Shown: positions 8,728 through 17,290, counted from the first letter of the stretch. The stretch: DNA of 64,000 nt from Streptomyces odonnellii (GCF_000981895.1 NZ_LATD01000073.1:36600-100599); one strand, 5' to 3'. The notes: a model not told the origin generated them from the letters alone. Made by a program: numbers and translations.

Positions 8728-9381
8728 TCACGGCGTCGTCCCCTTCGGTCGTGAGTCGGGTGTCCTGCCCGAAACCGACACACCGACAGTGGGGCGGGTG
8801 GTGCGCGATCGTAGACGTTCTCCTTGTGGGCCGAACATGATGAGGTATTCGACGGGTTCGCCGGGTCCGGCGTTCGCGACTCCGTGGGCGGTGCGGGTGT
8901 CGAACTCGGCGGTGTCTCCGGCGGTCAGGATGAGGTCCTGGTCGCCGAGCGCGAGCCATAGCCGCCCGTACAGGACGCACAGCCATTCGTATCCGTCGTG
9001 GGAGACCTGCCGGGGCCGCGTCGGCGGTGTGTCGATGGCGGGCAGGACGTGTTTGTGGGCGTGCAGGCCTCCGACGTACCGGGTCAGCGGCAGCACGGCC
9101 TTGTCGTCGCCGGAACGCTGCGGTGCGGAAGCGCGCGGCTTGGCCGCCGTGACGGGTGTGGTGCCGGCCAGCTCGTCCAGGGAGATTTCGTACTCCTTCG
9201 CGAGTTGCAGCAGGACCTCCAGGGTGGGCTTGCGGCGGCCGGTCTCGATCCGCGACAGCGTGCTCGGCGAGATGCCCGTGGCACGGCTGACGCCGGTGAG
9301 TGTGGCGCCGCGCCGCTCGCGCGCGGCCCGCAGCCGGGGGCCCATCGCTGCCAGCGTGTCGGCTGTGTCGTTGTACGTCAC
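8728..9381 (-). CDS. XRE-family regulator with cupin domain
   Basis: 217 residues: an HTH at about 15-70 (GATLTGVSRATGISPSTLSR) and a C-terminal cupin (about 105-195: GGLHAHKHVLPAI, HDGYEWLCVLYGRLWLALG, LTAGDTAEFDTRTAHGVAN). The His and Glu residues suited to a metal are present in the cupin. It is divergent from an epoxide hydrolase gene, and a 15-base palindrome lies in the gap, so it probably controls that gene and itself. It differs clearly from the XRE-cupin protein at 1866, so it is a separate lineage. The last 20 residues are low in conservation-like features. Confidence 0.88.
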   Translation of the reverse strand: MTYNDTADTLAAMGPRLRAARERRGATLTGVSRATGISPSTLSRIETGRRKPTLEVLLQLAKEYEISLDELAGTTPVTAAKPRASAPQRSGDDKAVLPLTRYVGGLHAHKHVLPAIDTPPTRPRQVSHDGYEWLCVLYGRLWLALGDQDLILTAGDTAEFDTRTAHGVANAGPGEPVEYLIMFGPQGERLRSRTTRPTVGVSVSGRTPDSRPKGTTP

Positions 9382-9433
9382 CGTGGCTCCGCTCTCTCCG
9401 GCCGTGCTGCTTCTACCACCCTGTCCTGCAAGT

Positions 9434-9448
9434 TTGCCAGAGTGGCAA
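9434..9448. promoter_or_regulatory. Palindrome TTGCCA-GAG-TGGCAA in divergent gap
   Basis: Perfect 6-base arms with a 3-base spacer, placed between the XRE-cupin start (9381) and the hydrolase start (9525). It is the best operator candidate in the gap; binding is inferred from position and symmetry only. Confidence 0.45.
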
Positions 9449-9524
9449 GGGTTGTCGCGTCGGGCGGCTGCCGCGCCGCATGATCGGTGGGTAACCGAGA
9501 CCGCCCGTGAACCGAGGAGAAGTC

Positions 9525-10517
9525 ATGCACCAGCCCGCGCCGTCCGCCGACCTGCGCCACCGCATCATCGAGGCCCCCGCCGGGCGCCTGCACCTGGTCG
9601 AGCAGGGCAGCGGGCCGCTGGTCCTGCTCGTTCACGGCTTCCCCGAGTCCTGGTACTCCTGGCGTCGCCAGCTCCCGGCCCTCGCGGCGGCGGGTTACCG
9701 GGCCGTGGCGCTCGACGTACGCGGCTACGGCCGCTCCTCCAAGCCGGTCGCGACGGATGCCTACCGGATGCTCGACCTGGTCGAGGACAACGTCGCCCTC
9801 GTGCGCGCCCTCGGCGAGGAGATGGCAGTGGTCGCCGGCCACGACTGGGGCTCCAACATCGCGGCCGCCTCCGCTCTGCTCCACCCCGAGGTCTTCCGCG
9901 CCGTCGCCCTGCTGAGCGTCCCGTACGCGCCGCCCGGCGGCCCCCGCCCCACCGACATCTTCAGCCAGATCGGGGGCCCTGAGCAGGAGTTCTACGTCTC
10001 GTACTTCCAGGAGCCCGGCCGTGCCGAGGCGGAGATGGAGCCCGACGTACGGGGGTGGCTCGCGGGCTTCTACGCGGCCCTGTCCGCCGACACCATGCCT
10101 GCCCCGGGCGAGCTCGACCCGCACTTCGTGACCCGGGCCGGCGGCCGGCTGCGCGACCGCTTCCCCGTCGGCCCGCTTCCCGCCTGGCTGGGTGAGGACG
10201 ACCTCGATGTGTACGCGGGGGAGTTCGAGCGCACCGGCCTGACCGGCTCCCTCAACCGGTACCGCAACATGGACCGCGACTGGGAGGACCTCGCCCCCTA
10301 CCGCGGCGCCCCGATCAAGCAGCCGTCCCTGTTCATCGGCGGCGCCCTGGACGCGTCCACGACCTGGATGGCCGACGCCATCGACGCGTACCCCGCCACC
10401 CTCCCCGGCCTGGCCGCCTCCCACATCCTGGACGGCTGCGGGCACTGGATCCAGCAGGAACGCCCCGAGGAAGTCAACCGCCTGCTGACCGGCTGGCTCG
10501 GCTCCCTACAGGGCTGA
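9525..10517 (+). CDS. Epoxide hydrolase-type alpha/beta hydrolase
   Basis: 330 residues from the ATG at 9525, which has GAGGAG 5 bases upstream; the GTG at 9507 is less likely. Seen: the oxyanion motif HGFPESWYSW at 37-46, the nucleophile Asp107 in GHDWGS, a cap region, and a C-terminal catalytic His in GCGHWIQQERPEEVN. An Asp nucleophile with a Trp after it fits epoxide hydrolases and haloalkane dehalogenases. The HGFPESWY form points to epoxide hydrolase, which opens epoxides to diols. It is divergent from an XRE-cupin regulator. The natural substrate is unknown. Confidence 0.9.
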   Translation: MHQPAPSADLRHRIIEAPAGRLHLVEQGSGPLVLLVHGFPESWYSWRRQLPALAAAGYRAVALDVRGYGRSSKPVATDAYRMLDLVEDNVALVRALGEEMAVVAGHDWGSNIAAASALLHPEVFRAVALLSVPYAPPGGPRPTDIFSQIGGPEQEFYVSYFQEPGRAEAEMEPDVRGWLAGFYAALSADTMPAPGELDPHFVTRAGGRLRDRFPVGPLPAWLGEDDLDVYAGEFERTGLTGSLNRYRNMDRDWEDLAPYRGAPIKQPSLFIGGALDASTTWMADAIDAYPATLPGLAASHILDGCGHWIQQERPEEVNRLLTGWLGSLQG

Positions 10518-10549
10518 ACACGGGGCTGGCCGGGGCCGCCGAGACTCCA

Positions 10550-11158
10550 CTATGTGATGGGAAAATCGAAATAGGTGTCCGGATAAGGTTCGTCTTTGAG
10601 TGTGTAATGCCACCACTCGCAATCGTACGCACTGAAACCGCACGTCTCCATGATGGACCGAAGGCACTGGCGGCTCCTCGCTTCGGCATGCGTGATCCCC
10701 TTTGCTCCATGATGTGAGATGGAATCCATCCGATCATGGTCACCGCCCATGGGAGCGAGCTCACCGGTGGCCAGTACGTAGAGCGTCAGGTCAACGGTGC
10801 CGCCCCGGCTGTGACCTGATCTGGCGGCCACGTATCCCATTTCGAAGATCTCGGCCCTGGCGATATTCGGGTAGTGCCGTGGTTTTGTCCGGCCGTCCTC
10901 CGGTTGTTCAGACCAGCGCAGAAAGCAGTCAACGGCGCGCTGTGGGCGATAACCGTCCCAGAGCAGCAAGCCGAAACCGATGGATTCGGCCTTCTCTCGC
11001 GCTCGTTCCAGGGCCGTGCACAAAGCCCTTGTGCCGACGATCCGATTGGCCTGATATCCGTCCACCGGCTTGCCGGTGAAGTTGTCCCACGTGGCGTACT
11101 TGGCATCCCAGCGTATTCCGGGTGCCAGCTCGTCCACAAAGACGAAGTCCTCCTTCAT
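10550..11158 (-). CDS. vanX: D-alanyl-D-alanine dipeptidase VanX
   Basis: 202 residues. VanX is a zinc dipeptidase that destroys D-Ala-D-Ala so that only D-Ala-D-Lac enters cell-wall precursors, giving glycopeptide resistance. The reading frame is intact and its zinc ligands fall at the family's canonical positions: His116 and Asp123 in SGHSRGGTVDL, and His184 in EWWHY. Glu181 (general base) and Arg71 (WDGYRP) are also present. Its ATG overlaps the stop of the upstream vanH/vanA remnant by four bases, the usual vanA-vanX junction. Because vanA is gone, expression alone would deplete D-Ala-D-Ala, so the gene is presumably silent. Confidence 0.93.
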   Translation of the reverse strand: MKEDFVFVDELAPGIRWDAKYATWDNFTGKPVDGYQANRIVGTRALCTALERAREKAESIGFGLLLWDGYRPQRAVDCFLRWSEQPEDGRTKPRHYPNIARAEIFEMGYVAARSGHSRGGTVDLTLYVLATGELAPMGGDHDRMDSISHHGAKGITHAEARSRQCLRSIMETCGFSAYDCEWWHYTLKDEPYPDTYFDFPIT

Positions 11159-11709
11159 CGGCTTTTCCCTGTCAATGCCAGCGAGACCGTCCGGTCGATC
11201 ACTTCACCGAGCGGCACCCCGGCGGCGGCCTCGGGTAACGGCTGTACGACGACAGTCAGATCGCGCAGCTCTCCCCCACGCGTATCACTCAGTCTGTAAT
11301 CGCACATTTCTGCACGGCGGATGATGGATTTTGCATCCCGCACCATCATCAACAGTGTGTAGTCGACCACGCCGTCCGGCGAGTAGGTGACGTTTTCAAC
11401 TGAAATTCCGACGCTGTCGGCGTATTCCACATCGATATGGTCGTACCCGATGCTGCGCGTGGAGATATACGTCACGCCGGCTTGACGAAGCGCAAGAAGA
11501 GTGGCCTTTGTGACGGGACTCTTGTGGCCGACGCTGATACATCGGCCTCCGGATGCCAGTTCAATATCGGCTTCGGATACCGGTGCCTCTGTGATAGTCA
11601 GCGTTACGCCGAAGCGAGGCGCCAACTCTCGGAACAGTACGGCCTCATCCGGGCCGCACCCATAGACGGTGATGCGGCGCGTTTCGCTGTCGGTCATGCC
11701 TCCAGTCAA
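11155..11709 (-). pseudogene. vanH: vanH-vanA deletion remnant, D-lactate dehydrogenase N-half joined to ligase tail
   Basis: An uninterrupted 184-codon frame. Residues 1 to about 149 from the ATG at 11697 match the N-terminal half of VanH, the D-lactate dehydrogenase (TYISTRSIGYDHIDVEYA, VDYTLLMMVRDAKSI, RLSDTRGGELRDLTV). The NAD-binding GxGxxG that should follow is absent. Instead comes a tail AAAGVPLGEVIDRTVSLALT that looks like the extreme C-terminus of the D-Ala-D-Lac ligase VanA. The frame ends on vanX exactly as vanA would. I infer one in-frame deletion of about 1.4-1.5 kb that removed the rest of vanH and nearly all of vanA. Neither activity can remain. Confidence 0.85.
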
Positions 11710-11760
11710 AGAGGCGTGGTGTTGCCGGAACGTATCTGGTTCTCGATACGCCGCCGATAT
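11695..11760. promoter_or_regulatory. van promoter module A, upstream of vanH and murF2
   Basis: A 66-base block that is about 85% identical (56 of 66) to the block at 15242-15307. Both hold the inverted repeat GTATC-N8-GATAC (here 11732-11749) and both end at a TTGACT...GGCATG start region. It separates vanH (left) from murF2 (right). It is very likely a VanR-controlled promoter-operator. Neither start has a well-spaced ribosome site: GGAGG lies one base before ATG. Confidence 0.75.
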
Positions 11761-11804
11761 ACCGCGGCGCCTTGAATGGGGCGCATGACCAACAGGGAAA
11801 CAGC

Positions 11805-13149
11805 ATGATCCCCCTCCGCCTCGGCGAGATCGCCGAGATCGTCGGCGGAAAGGCCGAGGGCGACAGCTCCGTGACCGTCACCGCGCCGACCGTGCTCGAC
11901 GGCCGACAGGCCGAGCCGGGCGGCCTCTTCGTCGCCTTCACCGGCGAGCACAACGACGGCCACGACTACGCCGGCCAGGCCGCCCGGGCCGGCGCGGTGG
12001 CTGCGCTCGGCTCCCGGCCCACACCGCTTCCCACCGTCGTCGTCAAGGACGCCCGGGCCGCGCTGCGGGCACTGGCCACCCACGTCGCGGCCCAACTGAG
12101 CGACGGGCTGACCGTGGTCGGGCTGACCGGTTCCCAGGGCAAGACCGGGACCAAGGACCTGCTGGCGGCTGTCCTGTCGAACGCCGCGCCGACGATCGCC
12201 ACGATCGGCTCGCTCAACAACGAGCTCGGCGTGCCGCTCACCATGCTGCGCGCCGACGCGGCCACCCGGTTCCTCGTACTGGAGATGGGAGCACGCCGTA
12301 TCGGCGACATCGCCGCGCTCACCCGCCTGGTCACCCCCGATATCGCCGTCGTCCTCAACGTCGGCCGGGCCCACCTCGGCGAGTTCGGGTCACGCGCGGC
12401 CATCGCCCGGACCAAGGGCGAGCTGGTGCGGGGGATGGCGCCCGGCGGCACCGCCGTCCTGAACGGCGACGATCCCCGGGTGGTCGGGATGCGCTCGCTC
12501 ACCGACAATCCGGTGCAGACCTTCGGCCGGGCGGAACACACCGACGTACGGGCGCTCGGCCTGGCCCTCGACCGGCTCGGCCGCCCGTCCTTCACGCTGC
12601 GGACCGCCAATGCCTCGGCTTCCTGCGCACTGCCGTTGGTGGGCGGCCACCAAGCGCTCAACGCGTCGGCTGCCGCGGCTGCGGGTCTGGCGGCCGACGT
12701 ACCCCTCGACGTGGCCACGGCGTCGCTGGCCACGGCCTCGCTGTCGAAGTGGCGCATGGAACTGCGCGACCTCGCCGGTGGCGCGACGCTGCTCAACGAC
12801 TCCTACAACGCCAACCCCGACTCGACCCGCGCCGCCCTGGACGCGCTCGCGGCGATCGAGGGCAGGCGCCGTATCGCCGTCCTCGGCGAGATGCTCGAAC
12901 TCGGCGACGACAGTGAAGCCGAGCACCACGCCGTCGGGGAGTACGCCGCCTCCCGGGCCGACGTGGTGGCCCCGGTCGGCGAAGCCGCCCGGCCGATCGC
13001 CGACGCCACGGGCGAACGGTCGCTGACACTGACCGACAACGACGCGGCCGTCGACTGGCTGCGCCGCCACCTCACCGCAGTCGATGTGGTGCTCGTTCAA
13101 GGCCTCCCGCGGGGCGCGCCTCGACGAGGTCGCCGCAGCGCTTGCGTAG
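11805..13149 (+). pseudogene. murF2: MurF-type ligase linked to van locus, C-terminal frameshift
   Basis: UDP-MurNAc-tripeptide:D-Ala-D-X ligase; in van clusters a MurF2 attaches the D-Ala-D-Lac depsipeptide. From the ATG at 11805 the Mur ligase core is intact: [17 protein letters not shown] (ATP loop), [34 protein letters not shown] C-domain motif, VLGEMLELG. At 13096-13097 an extra T breaks the frame 17 codons before the expected stop. The other frame reads [16 protein letters not shown] and stops at 13149, a normal MurF end giving 447 residues. As written, the frame runs on without a stop into the methyltransferase, giving a spurious 783-residue fusion. Partial activity is conceivable. Confidence 0.82.
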
Positions 13150-13400
13150 CCGACGACGCGCGGGCGAGAGCGTGCTCCGGGGCGTCGGCGTACACCCGGG
13201 GCCAGCGACCTTCTGGTGGAAGGGCTTGCCGATGTCACCTACGAAGGCCCATACGTCGGTGCTACGACGGTATAACCGGGACACCGTTCAGACCGTCAAT
13301 CCGATGGCGTGACCGTACGGCGTGGCCAGAGCAACACCCCGCGCGTCAGCACCCCGCCCACGGTCCACTGCCAACTCCTCGCTCGTCCTATCGTTGGCTG
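13150..13400. other. Spacer between murF2 and methyltransferase
   Basis: About 250 bases with no family-like reading frame. It is open in the shifted murF2 frame only by chance of high GC. No clear promoter or hairpin was seen. Confidence 0.4.
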
Positions 13401-14123
13401 ATGCGCGCACAACCTGTTGACCGACCGGCCGATCTCGACGTGGTTCGCGAGTCCTATGACCGCGTGGCCGACAACTACGCCCACATGGTGGCGACGACGG
13501 GGGTCGGCGACATCTGTCGCCATCCATGGCTCAAGGCATCGATCGACGCTTTCGCCGACACCGTGAGGGAGCTCGGGCCCGTCCTCGACGTCGGCTGCGG
13601 ACCCGGAACGGTTACGGCCTACCTCGCCGAACGCGGACTCGACGTGTCCGGAGTCGATCTCTCACCCCGCATGATCGAGAACGCGCGCCGACTTCATCCG
13701 CACTGCCGCTTCAGCGTCGCCTCTGCCACCGACCTCGACCTTGACGAAGCGTCCCTCGGCGGCGTGCTCGGGTGGTGGTCGCTGTTCAACCTCCCCCGTG
13801 AGGTCCTCCCCCAGGTACTCGCCCTGTTCGCACGCGCGTTGAAGCCGGGCGGGCACTTCATCACCGCGACACACGTCGGCGACGGAGACGCTGTCCGCAC
13901 CGAGGCTTACGGGGGCGTGCCCGTTAGCTGGACGACACACAAATGGCGGCCGGAGCAATTTGTGGACCTGATCGAGCAGGCCGGCCTGCACCCGGTCGCC
14001 GAACTCCGGCTCGCCCCGGAGGAGTACAGCGGGCCGGGCCTGGTCGTCATGGCCAGGCGCCCCGGCTGGCAATCAGGCGCGGGAAGCGGCGCGGGGGTTC
14101 AGCGCCCGCGCCGCCTCATGTAG
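13401..14123 (+). CDS. Class I SAM-dependent methyltransferase
   Basis: 240 residues from its own ATG at 13401. Seen: an N-terminal helix [16 protein letters not shown], motif [20 protein letters not shown], motif [24 protein letters not shown], and a core end [15 protein letters not shown]. The substrate is unknown; similar proteins are annotated only as class I methyltransferases. It lies inside the van locus, between murF2 and the convergent vanK, and overlaps the vanK 3' end by 25 bases. The last 18 residues past the core look unconserved, so the original stop may have been nearer. Confidence 0.85.
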   Translation: MRAQPVDRPADLDVVRESYDRVADNYAHMVATTGVGDICRHPWLKASIDAFADTVRELGPVLDVGCGPGTVTAYLAERGLDVSGVDLSPRMIENARRLHPHCRFSVASATDLDLDEASLGGVLGWWSLFNLPREVLPQVLALFARALKPGGHFITATHVGDGDAVRTEAYGGVPVSWTTHKWRPEQFVDLIEQAGLHPVAELRLAPEEYSGPGLVVMARRPGWQSGAGSGAGVQRPRRLM

Positions 14124-15244
14124 AGGTCGAAGGCCCAGTAGACCATCGGGCGCAGCGGCAGGTCCCACTCGCCGACGTAACGCACCGCCTGACCACCGGT
14201 GCCGACCTTGAACTGGATCAGTCCGACGTGCGAGTCGTGGGCGTCGAGGGTCGGGGGGATACCGCGCAGGTCATAGACGTCGCAGCTGGCCGCAAGGGAG
14301 TCGCGGATCATCGCCCACTGGGAGGCGTTGGAGCCGCGCACCTCGCGCTTCTCGGTGGCGGAGGCACCGTAGGCGTACACCGCGTGGGCGCCGACGCGGA
14401 CCAGGATGGTGGCGGCGACCAAATCGCCCTGGTGGTGGGCCAGGTAGAGCTTGATCCGCTCTGGGTCCTCGGCACGCAGCGCCGCGAACATGGTCTCGAA
14501 GTAGCGCAGCGGCCGGGGCGTGAAACGGTCGCGCTCGGCGGTGTGGACGTAGAGGTCGTGGAACGCCTTCAGGTCCTCGCCGACCGTGACATTGACTCCC
14601 TCCTTGGCCGCCTTCTTGATGTTGCGGCGCCAGAGCTGGTTCATGCCCCTGAGCAAGTCGTCCTCGGTCCTGCCGGCCAGCGGAATCTCGTACTTGAACT
14701 GCGGATGCCCAACCCCGAAGCCGTCCTCCGGGTTCTGCGGCAGCCAGCCGGCGTCACTGAGCTGACCGGTCACACGGGCGCCGACCGAGTCGTCCCACTG
14801 GCTGGGCATGTCGGTGAGCCGCTTGATGCCCGGATCGGCGATGCCCTCCTTGACCTGGGCGGCGCTCCAGACATTGGTGTACACCGGCGGGCCGAGCCGG
14901 ATCGCGAACGCGCCGTGTGCCTTGAGATACGCCGCCAGCGGATCGAGCCACATGTCGATCGCACCGGTCCAGTCGATGACCGGGCCCTCGGGCAGATAGG
15001 CCAGTGTGAAGCGGTCGAGCCGCGGCACCGGCCGGTGCAGGACGAGCCCGGCACCGACCAGCCGCCGACCGTCGAACCAGCCGAGGGACTCGAGGCGCCA
15101 CTCGGTCTTGACACGAGCCCATGCCGGTGTCTGCAGGAAGCTGACCGACCGCTGTGTCCGTACGAATGCCAAGTGCTCTGCGGCGCTGATCGGTTCGACG
15201 GTCAGGCGCACGCCCGCTGTTCGTGCTGGTTCGCTGTAGTACAT
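14099..15244 (-). CDS. vanK: VanK, Fem-family peptidoglycan branch transferase
   Basis: 381 residues from the ATG at 15244; a TTG at 15256 in the same frame is an alternative. FemABX-family GNAT-fold enzyme; in Streptomyces van clusters VanK adds the glycine branch to precursors ending in D-Lac, which ordinary FemX does not accept. Seen: an intact frame with [59 protein letters not shown], and a C-terminal [14 protein letters not shown]. It is led by a copy of the van promoter module and is divergent from the broken vanR. It is one of only two intact van genes here. Confidence 0.92.
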   Translation of the reverse strand: MYYSEPARTAGVRLTVEPISAAEHLAFVRTQRSVSFLQTPAWARVKTEWRLESLGWFDGRRLVGAGLVLHRPVPRLDRFTLAYLPEGPVIDWTGAIDMWLDPLAAYLKAHGAFAIRLGPPVYTNVWSAAQVKEGIADPGIKRLTDMPSQWDDSVGARVTGQLSDAGWLPQNPEDGFGVGHPQFKYEIPLAGRTEDDLLRGMNQLWRRNIKKAAKEGVNVTVGEDLKAFHDLYVHTAERDRFTPRPLRYFETMFAALRAEDPERIKLYLAHHQGDLVAATILVRVGAHAVYAYGASATEKREVRGSNASQWAMIRDSLAASCDVYDLRGIPPTLDAHDSHVGLIQFKVGTGGQAVRYVGEWDLPLRPMVYWAFDLYMRRRGR

Positions 15245-15307
15245 GCCCTCAGTCAAGGCGGCGTGGCGTTGTCGGCATGTATCCGGTTCTCGATACGCCG
15301 ACGATAT
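15242..15307. promoter_or_regulatory. van promoter module B, between vanK and vanR
   Basis: The second copy of the 66-base module (see 11695-11760). The inverted repeat GTATC-N8-GATAC lies at 15279-15296, and the block reaches the vanK start at one end. vanR begins 24 bases past the other end, so the block could serve both directions. Confidence 0.75.
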
Positions 15308-15429
15308 GTGCTGACTCGTGGCCTCGAGAACATGCGTGTCTTGATCGTCGAGGACGAACCCAATCCCGCGGAAGCCATCAGCGATGGCCTAGGGCGTTTC
15401 TTTGCGATCATCGGATCGTTGGTCTGCCT

Positions 15430-16274
15430 GTGCCGTTGACTGACGCGCAGTGGGCGCGAATAGAGCCGTTGTTGCCTGATCGGACGCCGAGGCGGGGCGG
15501 GCGGTGGCGTGATCATCGACAGGTGATCGATGCGATCGCCTGGAAGTTCCGGACGGGGTCCCATTGGGTGAACCTGCCCGCCGAGTACGGCTCGTGGAAG
15601 GGCGTCTATACACGGCTAAGAAACTGGGCCATCGATGGCACTTGGGAGCGTGTGTTTACCGCGCTTCTCGTCCAGGCCGATGCCGACGGCGACCTGGACT
15701 GGGTCGTTGCGGTTGACTCCACCATCGTGCGCGTTCACCAGCACGCTGCCGGCGCTCGCAAAAAGGGGCCCCGGCCGAGGAGCCAGGCGACCATGCCGTC
15801 GGCCGCTCCCGCGGTGGGCTGACCACGAAGATTCACCTCGCCGCCGACAGCAACTGTCGGCCGCTGGCCTTCGTGCTCACCGCCGACCAGGCCGGTGACG
15901 CACCCGCTTTCGTAGAGGTGATGGGCCGCCTGCGTGTCCCGCGCCGGCGCAGACGACCTCGCACCAGGCCGGATGTGGTCCTAGCCGACAAGGCGTACTC
16001 CTCACGCGCCATTCGTGAGCACCTGAGCAAGCGCGGCATCCGGGCGGTGATTCCGGTTGCGGCGGACCAGCGGGGCCACCGCCTTCGTCGAGGCAGCCTC
16101 GGCGGTCGCCCACCCGCCTTCGACCGTGAGGCATACAAGCAGCGTAATACGGTCGAGCGGTGCATCAATCGGCTGAAGCAGTGGCGCGGCATCGCCACCC
16201 GTTACGAGAAGACCGCCACGGTCTACGGCGCCGGCCTCCTCATCGCGGGCATCTTCCTCTGGCCTGCCCGCTGA
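15430..16274 (+). CDS. IS5-family (IS427-type) transposase made by -1 frameshifting
   Basis: The first frame starts at the GTG 15430 (VPLTDAQWARIEPLLPDR) and ends at 15822. The second frame, one base back, carries the rest to 16274. The overlap contains CGC AAA AAG, a C-AAA-AAG slip site near 15760, so a programmed -1 shift is likely, giving about 281 residues. The DDE catalytic triad is visible: Asp in VVAVDSTIVRVHQH, Asp in VVLADKAYSSRAI, Glu in NTVERCINRLKQW. The helix-turn-helix-type N-terminus and length are normal for this group. It looks potentially active. Confidence 0.85.
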
Positions 16275-16287
16275 ACGAACAAGCAGA

Positions 16288-16638
16288 TCAGGGCCGGAGG
16301 CATTCTCCCTGCGGATCGAAGCAAACGAGTCCGTGCTCGCGAGCCAGCGTAGCGGCGTACTCGGACACCTCCTCCGCCTCGCCATAGGACATGAGCAAGT
16401 ACACGATCGGGCCCGATGCCTCCTCGATAACCGGCAGGGACGCCCATACGACACTGCGATCCACGTCGTCCGGATATCGCGTGACGAGTGCTTCCACATA
16501 CGCCACGATGCGTGGCGCCGGAGGCACGACGACATCGTCTAACTGCAGGTAGCGCTCGTAGAGCTGGTCATAGGTCAAGCCCGCTTGGCGGTCGTCGAGT
16601 GGACGGTCGCCGTCCCACACCGCAAGGTCATAACTCAC
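16288..16638 (-). CDS. Passenger gene in the IS, small actinobacterial protein of unknown function
   Basis: 116 residues starting at a GTG, transcribed against the transposase. Sequence such as SYDLAVWDGDRPLDD, PAPRIVAYVEALVTRYPDD, SGPIVYLLMSYGEAEEVSEY and AREHGLVCFDPQGECLRP has strong coding character. It resembles a family of small free-standing Streptomyces proteins, some of which accompany toxin-immunity regions. I cannot assign a function. Its position inside the IS boundaries means it moves with the element. No Shine-Dalgarno of quality is seen. Confidence 0.75.
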   Translation of the reverse strand: MSYDLAVWDGDRPLDDRQAGLTYDQLYERYLQLDDVVVPPAPRIVAYVEALVTRYPDDVDRSVVWASLPVIEEASGPIVYLLMSYGEAEEVSEYAATLAREHGLVCFDPQGECLRP

Positions 16639-16942
16639 AAGCGCATCGTCGCAGGGAACGGCCCCGCCAGTGCCAGCAGGCCCAGAGATCGAACCCCCGC
16701 CAAGTGATCCGTAAGAGAGCCCCTAGGTCCGGAAGCGATCGCGGCCGACCGTCACGACGACAAGGCCTCCGGATTCGAGTTCGGCGCCTACGACTACTTC
16801 CCGAAGCCCGTCGAACTCCAGGAACTCGCGCGCGGGCTCAGTACACTCGGGCTCATAGCACTCGACCGCAGAAGCGCCCACAACAGGCCCCTCGTACGAG
16901 AGATCGACACGGCATCCGGCACCGGATCTGAGGGAGGAGAGC

Positions 16943-17290
16943 GTGAATAGGGAGCCCGGGCTGAGCGTTCGCCTCAAACTCACCCTCAGCTACACGGGAT
17001 TCCTCATGCTGGCCGGCTCCATGATGCTCATCGCCGGGTGGTTGTTCCTGACTCGGTGAAGCACGTCGGGCTCGTCTTCAAACCCGACTACCGCCTCTCC
17101 GTCGCGCGCGACTTCGCTCCGATGGCAGCCATCACGATGTTGTTCCTGCTGGCGTTCGGTCTCGGGGGAGGGTGGTTCCTCGCCGGCCGCATGCTCGCCC
17201 CGTTGAACCGCGTCACGAACGCCACCCGCATGGCCGCGAACGGATCACTCTCCCACCGCATCCAGATGCCGGGCCGTGAGGACGAGTTCC
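16943..17290 (+). pseudogene. vanS: vanS sensor kinase, N-terminal remnant
   Basis: It begins at a GTG overlapping the vanR stop. The first frame (REPGLSVRLKLTLSYTGF and the first membrane helix) stops at 17057. The next frame continues the gene with VARDFAPMAAITMLFLLAFG, the second helix, AGRMLAPLNRVTNATRMA and a HAMP segment GSLSHRIQMPGREDEFRE, and similarity is lost near 17290. A frameshift and probable loss of part of the sensor loop lie around 17040-17060. The whole His-kinase and ATPase half is missing. VanS cannot signal. Confidence 0.85.

Larger units (their letters stand above)
15393..16722 (+). mobile_element. IS5-family insertion sequence with a passenger gene
   Basis: Bounded by a 4-base target duplication CTAG (15389-15392 and 16723-16726) and imperfect terminal inverted repeats of about 18 bases. 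The left end is GGCGTTTCTTTGCGATCA; the right end read inward is GGGCTCTCTTACGGATCA. Removing the 1,330-base unit restores the vanR frame, which confirms the ends. IS5-type elements are normally 0.8-1 kb; the excess is about 450 bases after the transposase, holding a small gene on the other strand. It carries a two-frame transposase as in the IS427 group. Confidence 0.85.
15332..16950 (+). pseudogene. vanR: vanR response regulator, interrupted by an IS and internally deleted
   Basis: The gene starts at the ATG at 15332 (MRVLIVEDEPNPAEAISDGL) and is cut at 15392 by an IS. It resumes at 16727. Joining the flanks at the CTAG target gives DGLGPEAIAAD in frame, as in VanR. Two further losses lie downstream. 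Residues between EAIAAD and R-x-DDKASGFE (the segment with the phospho-Asp) are missing, apparently by recombination at a repeated AAD codon block. The DNA-binding domain is missing between LVREI and D-TASGTG, which looks like the VanR C-terminus. Both deletions keep the frame, ending at TAG 16948-16950, overlapping the vanS GTG. The protein could neither be phosphorylated nor bind DNA. Confidence 0.85.

Noticed and set aside
15430..16274. Transposase frame break read as a pseudogene lesion
   Set aside because: The overlap carries an A-rich slip site and a -1 change as in IS427-type elements, so a programmed frameshift is the better reading.
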